Part shown: piece after piece, positions 63,434 through 64,000 of the stretch
Position numbering within the stretch: position 1 is the stretch's first letter
How the letters are laid out: the number at the start of each line of letters is the position of its first letter
Assembly: GCF_001039575.1 (NCBI RefSeq)
Contig: NZ_JIBT01000005.1
Span: 1-64,000, forward strand
From: Halomonas sp. PR-M31
GTDB lineage: Bacteria; Pseudomonadota; Gammaproteobacteria; Pseudomonadales; Halomonadaceae
DNA length: 64,000 bases
Reading direction: 5' to 3'
Program-made: the position numbers and the translations under genes
Notes under the pieces: generated by a model
Database searches by the model: none
Seen by the model: only the letters and a program-made list of their open reading frames with translations
What the model was told of the DNA's origin: nothing

Positions 63434-64000
63434 CTAAATAGAACTCACCACTGATAGAGCATCTCCATCTGATGTTTTTTCTTCTACATGCTTTTTTATC
63501 AGAGCGCGATTTGAAGCCATTATTGAAGACCATCTATGCTTCCATGCTTTATAGGCGTGCCAAGAGTAGCCAATAATTAGTTTATTACTCATGGTATTCA
63601 TCGAGCGCAACACTGCTTTCAAATAAATTTTTTCGATTGAAGTGCCTTTAATCTCTAATATTGTGCCAAGGTAAATTAGCCATCGTGCTAGCTGCTCATA
63701 TTGCTCCCAAGCATTGTCCTCAGTCGTAAGCTCTCTCTTTGCATCAATTACATCACCAATAACGGCCACTACACGCTCATCATTTAAACTCAAGCCTTCG
63801 GCAGACAACGCAGAAACTATTCTATAGAAAGAGTCTTCAAGCTTTAGATAGGCTTCTTTGAAATGGCACTCCTTATAAACAACGTTCCTGATGCTATCTA
63901 TTGATCTTTGGGCGATATTCTCAACTTTAGGAGTTTTTTCATTTAGTTCACTAAAGAAATCAGGAATGTCAAGATTGTCTAATACCCTAATTCCGTAGCA
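63434..64000 (-). CDS. unknown AT-rich gene, 5' end beyond the window
   Basis: An open frame of 188 codons runs from the right edge (GIRVLDNLDIPDFFSELNEK onwards) to TAG 63434. It continues with FKEAYLKLEDSFYRIVSALSAEG, LTTEDNAWEQYEQLARWLIYLG and KRELTTEDN in a mostly helical layout, and ends VVSSI. I recognise no domain. The AT-rich codon use is unlike its neighbours, which points to transferred DNA. The N-terminus lies outside the window. Confidence 0.65.
   Translation of the reverse strand, partial: CYGIRVLDNLDIPDFFSELNEKTPKVENIAQRSIDSIRNVVYKECHFKEAYLKLEDSFYRIVSALSAEGLSLNDERVVAVIGDVIDAKRELTTEDNAWEQYEQLARWLIYLGTILEIKGTSIEKIYLKAVLRSMNTMSNKLIIGYSWHAYKAWKHRWSSIMASNRALIKKHVEEKTSDGDALSVVSSI

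Noticed and set aside
63186-63533. 115-codon minus-strand frame near the right edge
   Set aside because: It overlaps the better AT-rich frame, is basic and cysteine-rich without domain features, and has no ribosome site.

Overview
The window reads as chromosomal DNA from a moderately halophilic gammaproteobacterium, most likely Halomonas or a close relative. The base composition is GC-rich, the genes are densely packed, and there is a BCCT compatible-solute transporter, an epd-pgk pair, glnE, a full PQQ operon and several small proteins of Gammaproteobacteria (DUF1127, DUF378, DUF4235). The genus is inferred from gene content and protein style, not from a marker gene. No rRNA, tRNA, CRISPR array or intact insertion sequence was seen.

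Layout. 0-0.5 kb: a RelE/HigB-type toxin with a NadS-like antitoxin cut by the window edge. 0.7-8.7 kb: agmatine deiminase, a membrane-anchored PQQ-like propeller protein, Mn superoxide dismutase, an extensin-like protein, an MFS exporter, and a MocR regulator divergent from a DUF1127 gene. 8.8-13.2 kb: a minus-strand run of BCCT transporter, a small membrane protein, an HdhA-like steroid dehydrogenase and a serine hydrolase fused to a META domain. 13.3-20.5 kb: VTT membrane protein, luciferase-like monooxygenase, transaldolase, a two-component system flanked by PepSY proteins, and a potassium channel. 20.7-35.4 kb: a PQQ alcohol-oxidation island. Its minus strand carries a XoxF-type dehydrogenase with the Asp-Tyr-Asp signature of lanthanide enzymes, its cytochrome c, a XoxJ-like protein, an orphan exported protein, and an ABC-type system with a beta-propeller protein. 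Its plus strand carries pqqABCDEF. 36.4-42.5 kb: a urease operon in the order ureABCEFGD-hupE. 42.5-43.1 kb: an AT-rich regulatory region with a candidate sigma-54-driven small RNA. 43.1-64 kb: housekeeping genes (ilvE, glnE, xdhC-like, mobA-like, dgkA, acuI, epd, pgk, yciH, dgt, a sirtuin) and, at the right edge, an AT-rich unknown gene.

How the genes work together. PqqA-F would build PQQ for XoxF. XoxF would oxidise a short alcohol in the periplasm and pass electrons to the neighbouring cytochrome. The ABC-type genes beside it belong to the set found next to PQQ alcohol dehydrogenases in pseudomonads. The urease cluster supplies the three subunits, the nickel chaperones and a nickel-permease-like protein.

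The most striking feature is a set of reading-frame breaks. Five single-base losses, all of G or C, lie in the ABC permease, the ABC substrate-binding protein, pqqC, pqqE and ureC. There are also two in-frame stops, one in ureC (Trp to TGA) and one near the end of an aldo/keto reductase. Six of the seven fall between 21.5 and 41.2 kb. They may be sequencing or assembly errors or real pathway decay; the sequence alone cannot decide. The best candidates for new biology are the sigma-54 small RNA beside the urease operon, the urease alpha subunit that lacks the usual flap cysteine, and the hairpin separating xoxF from its cytochrome gene.
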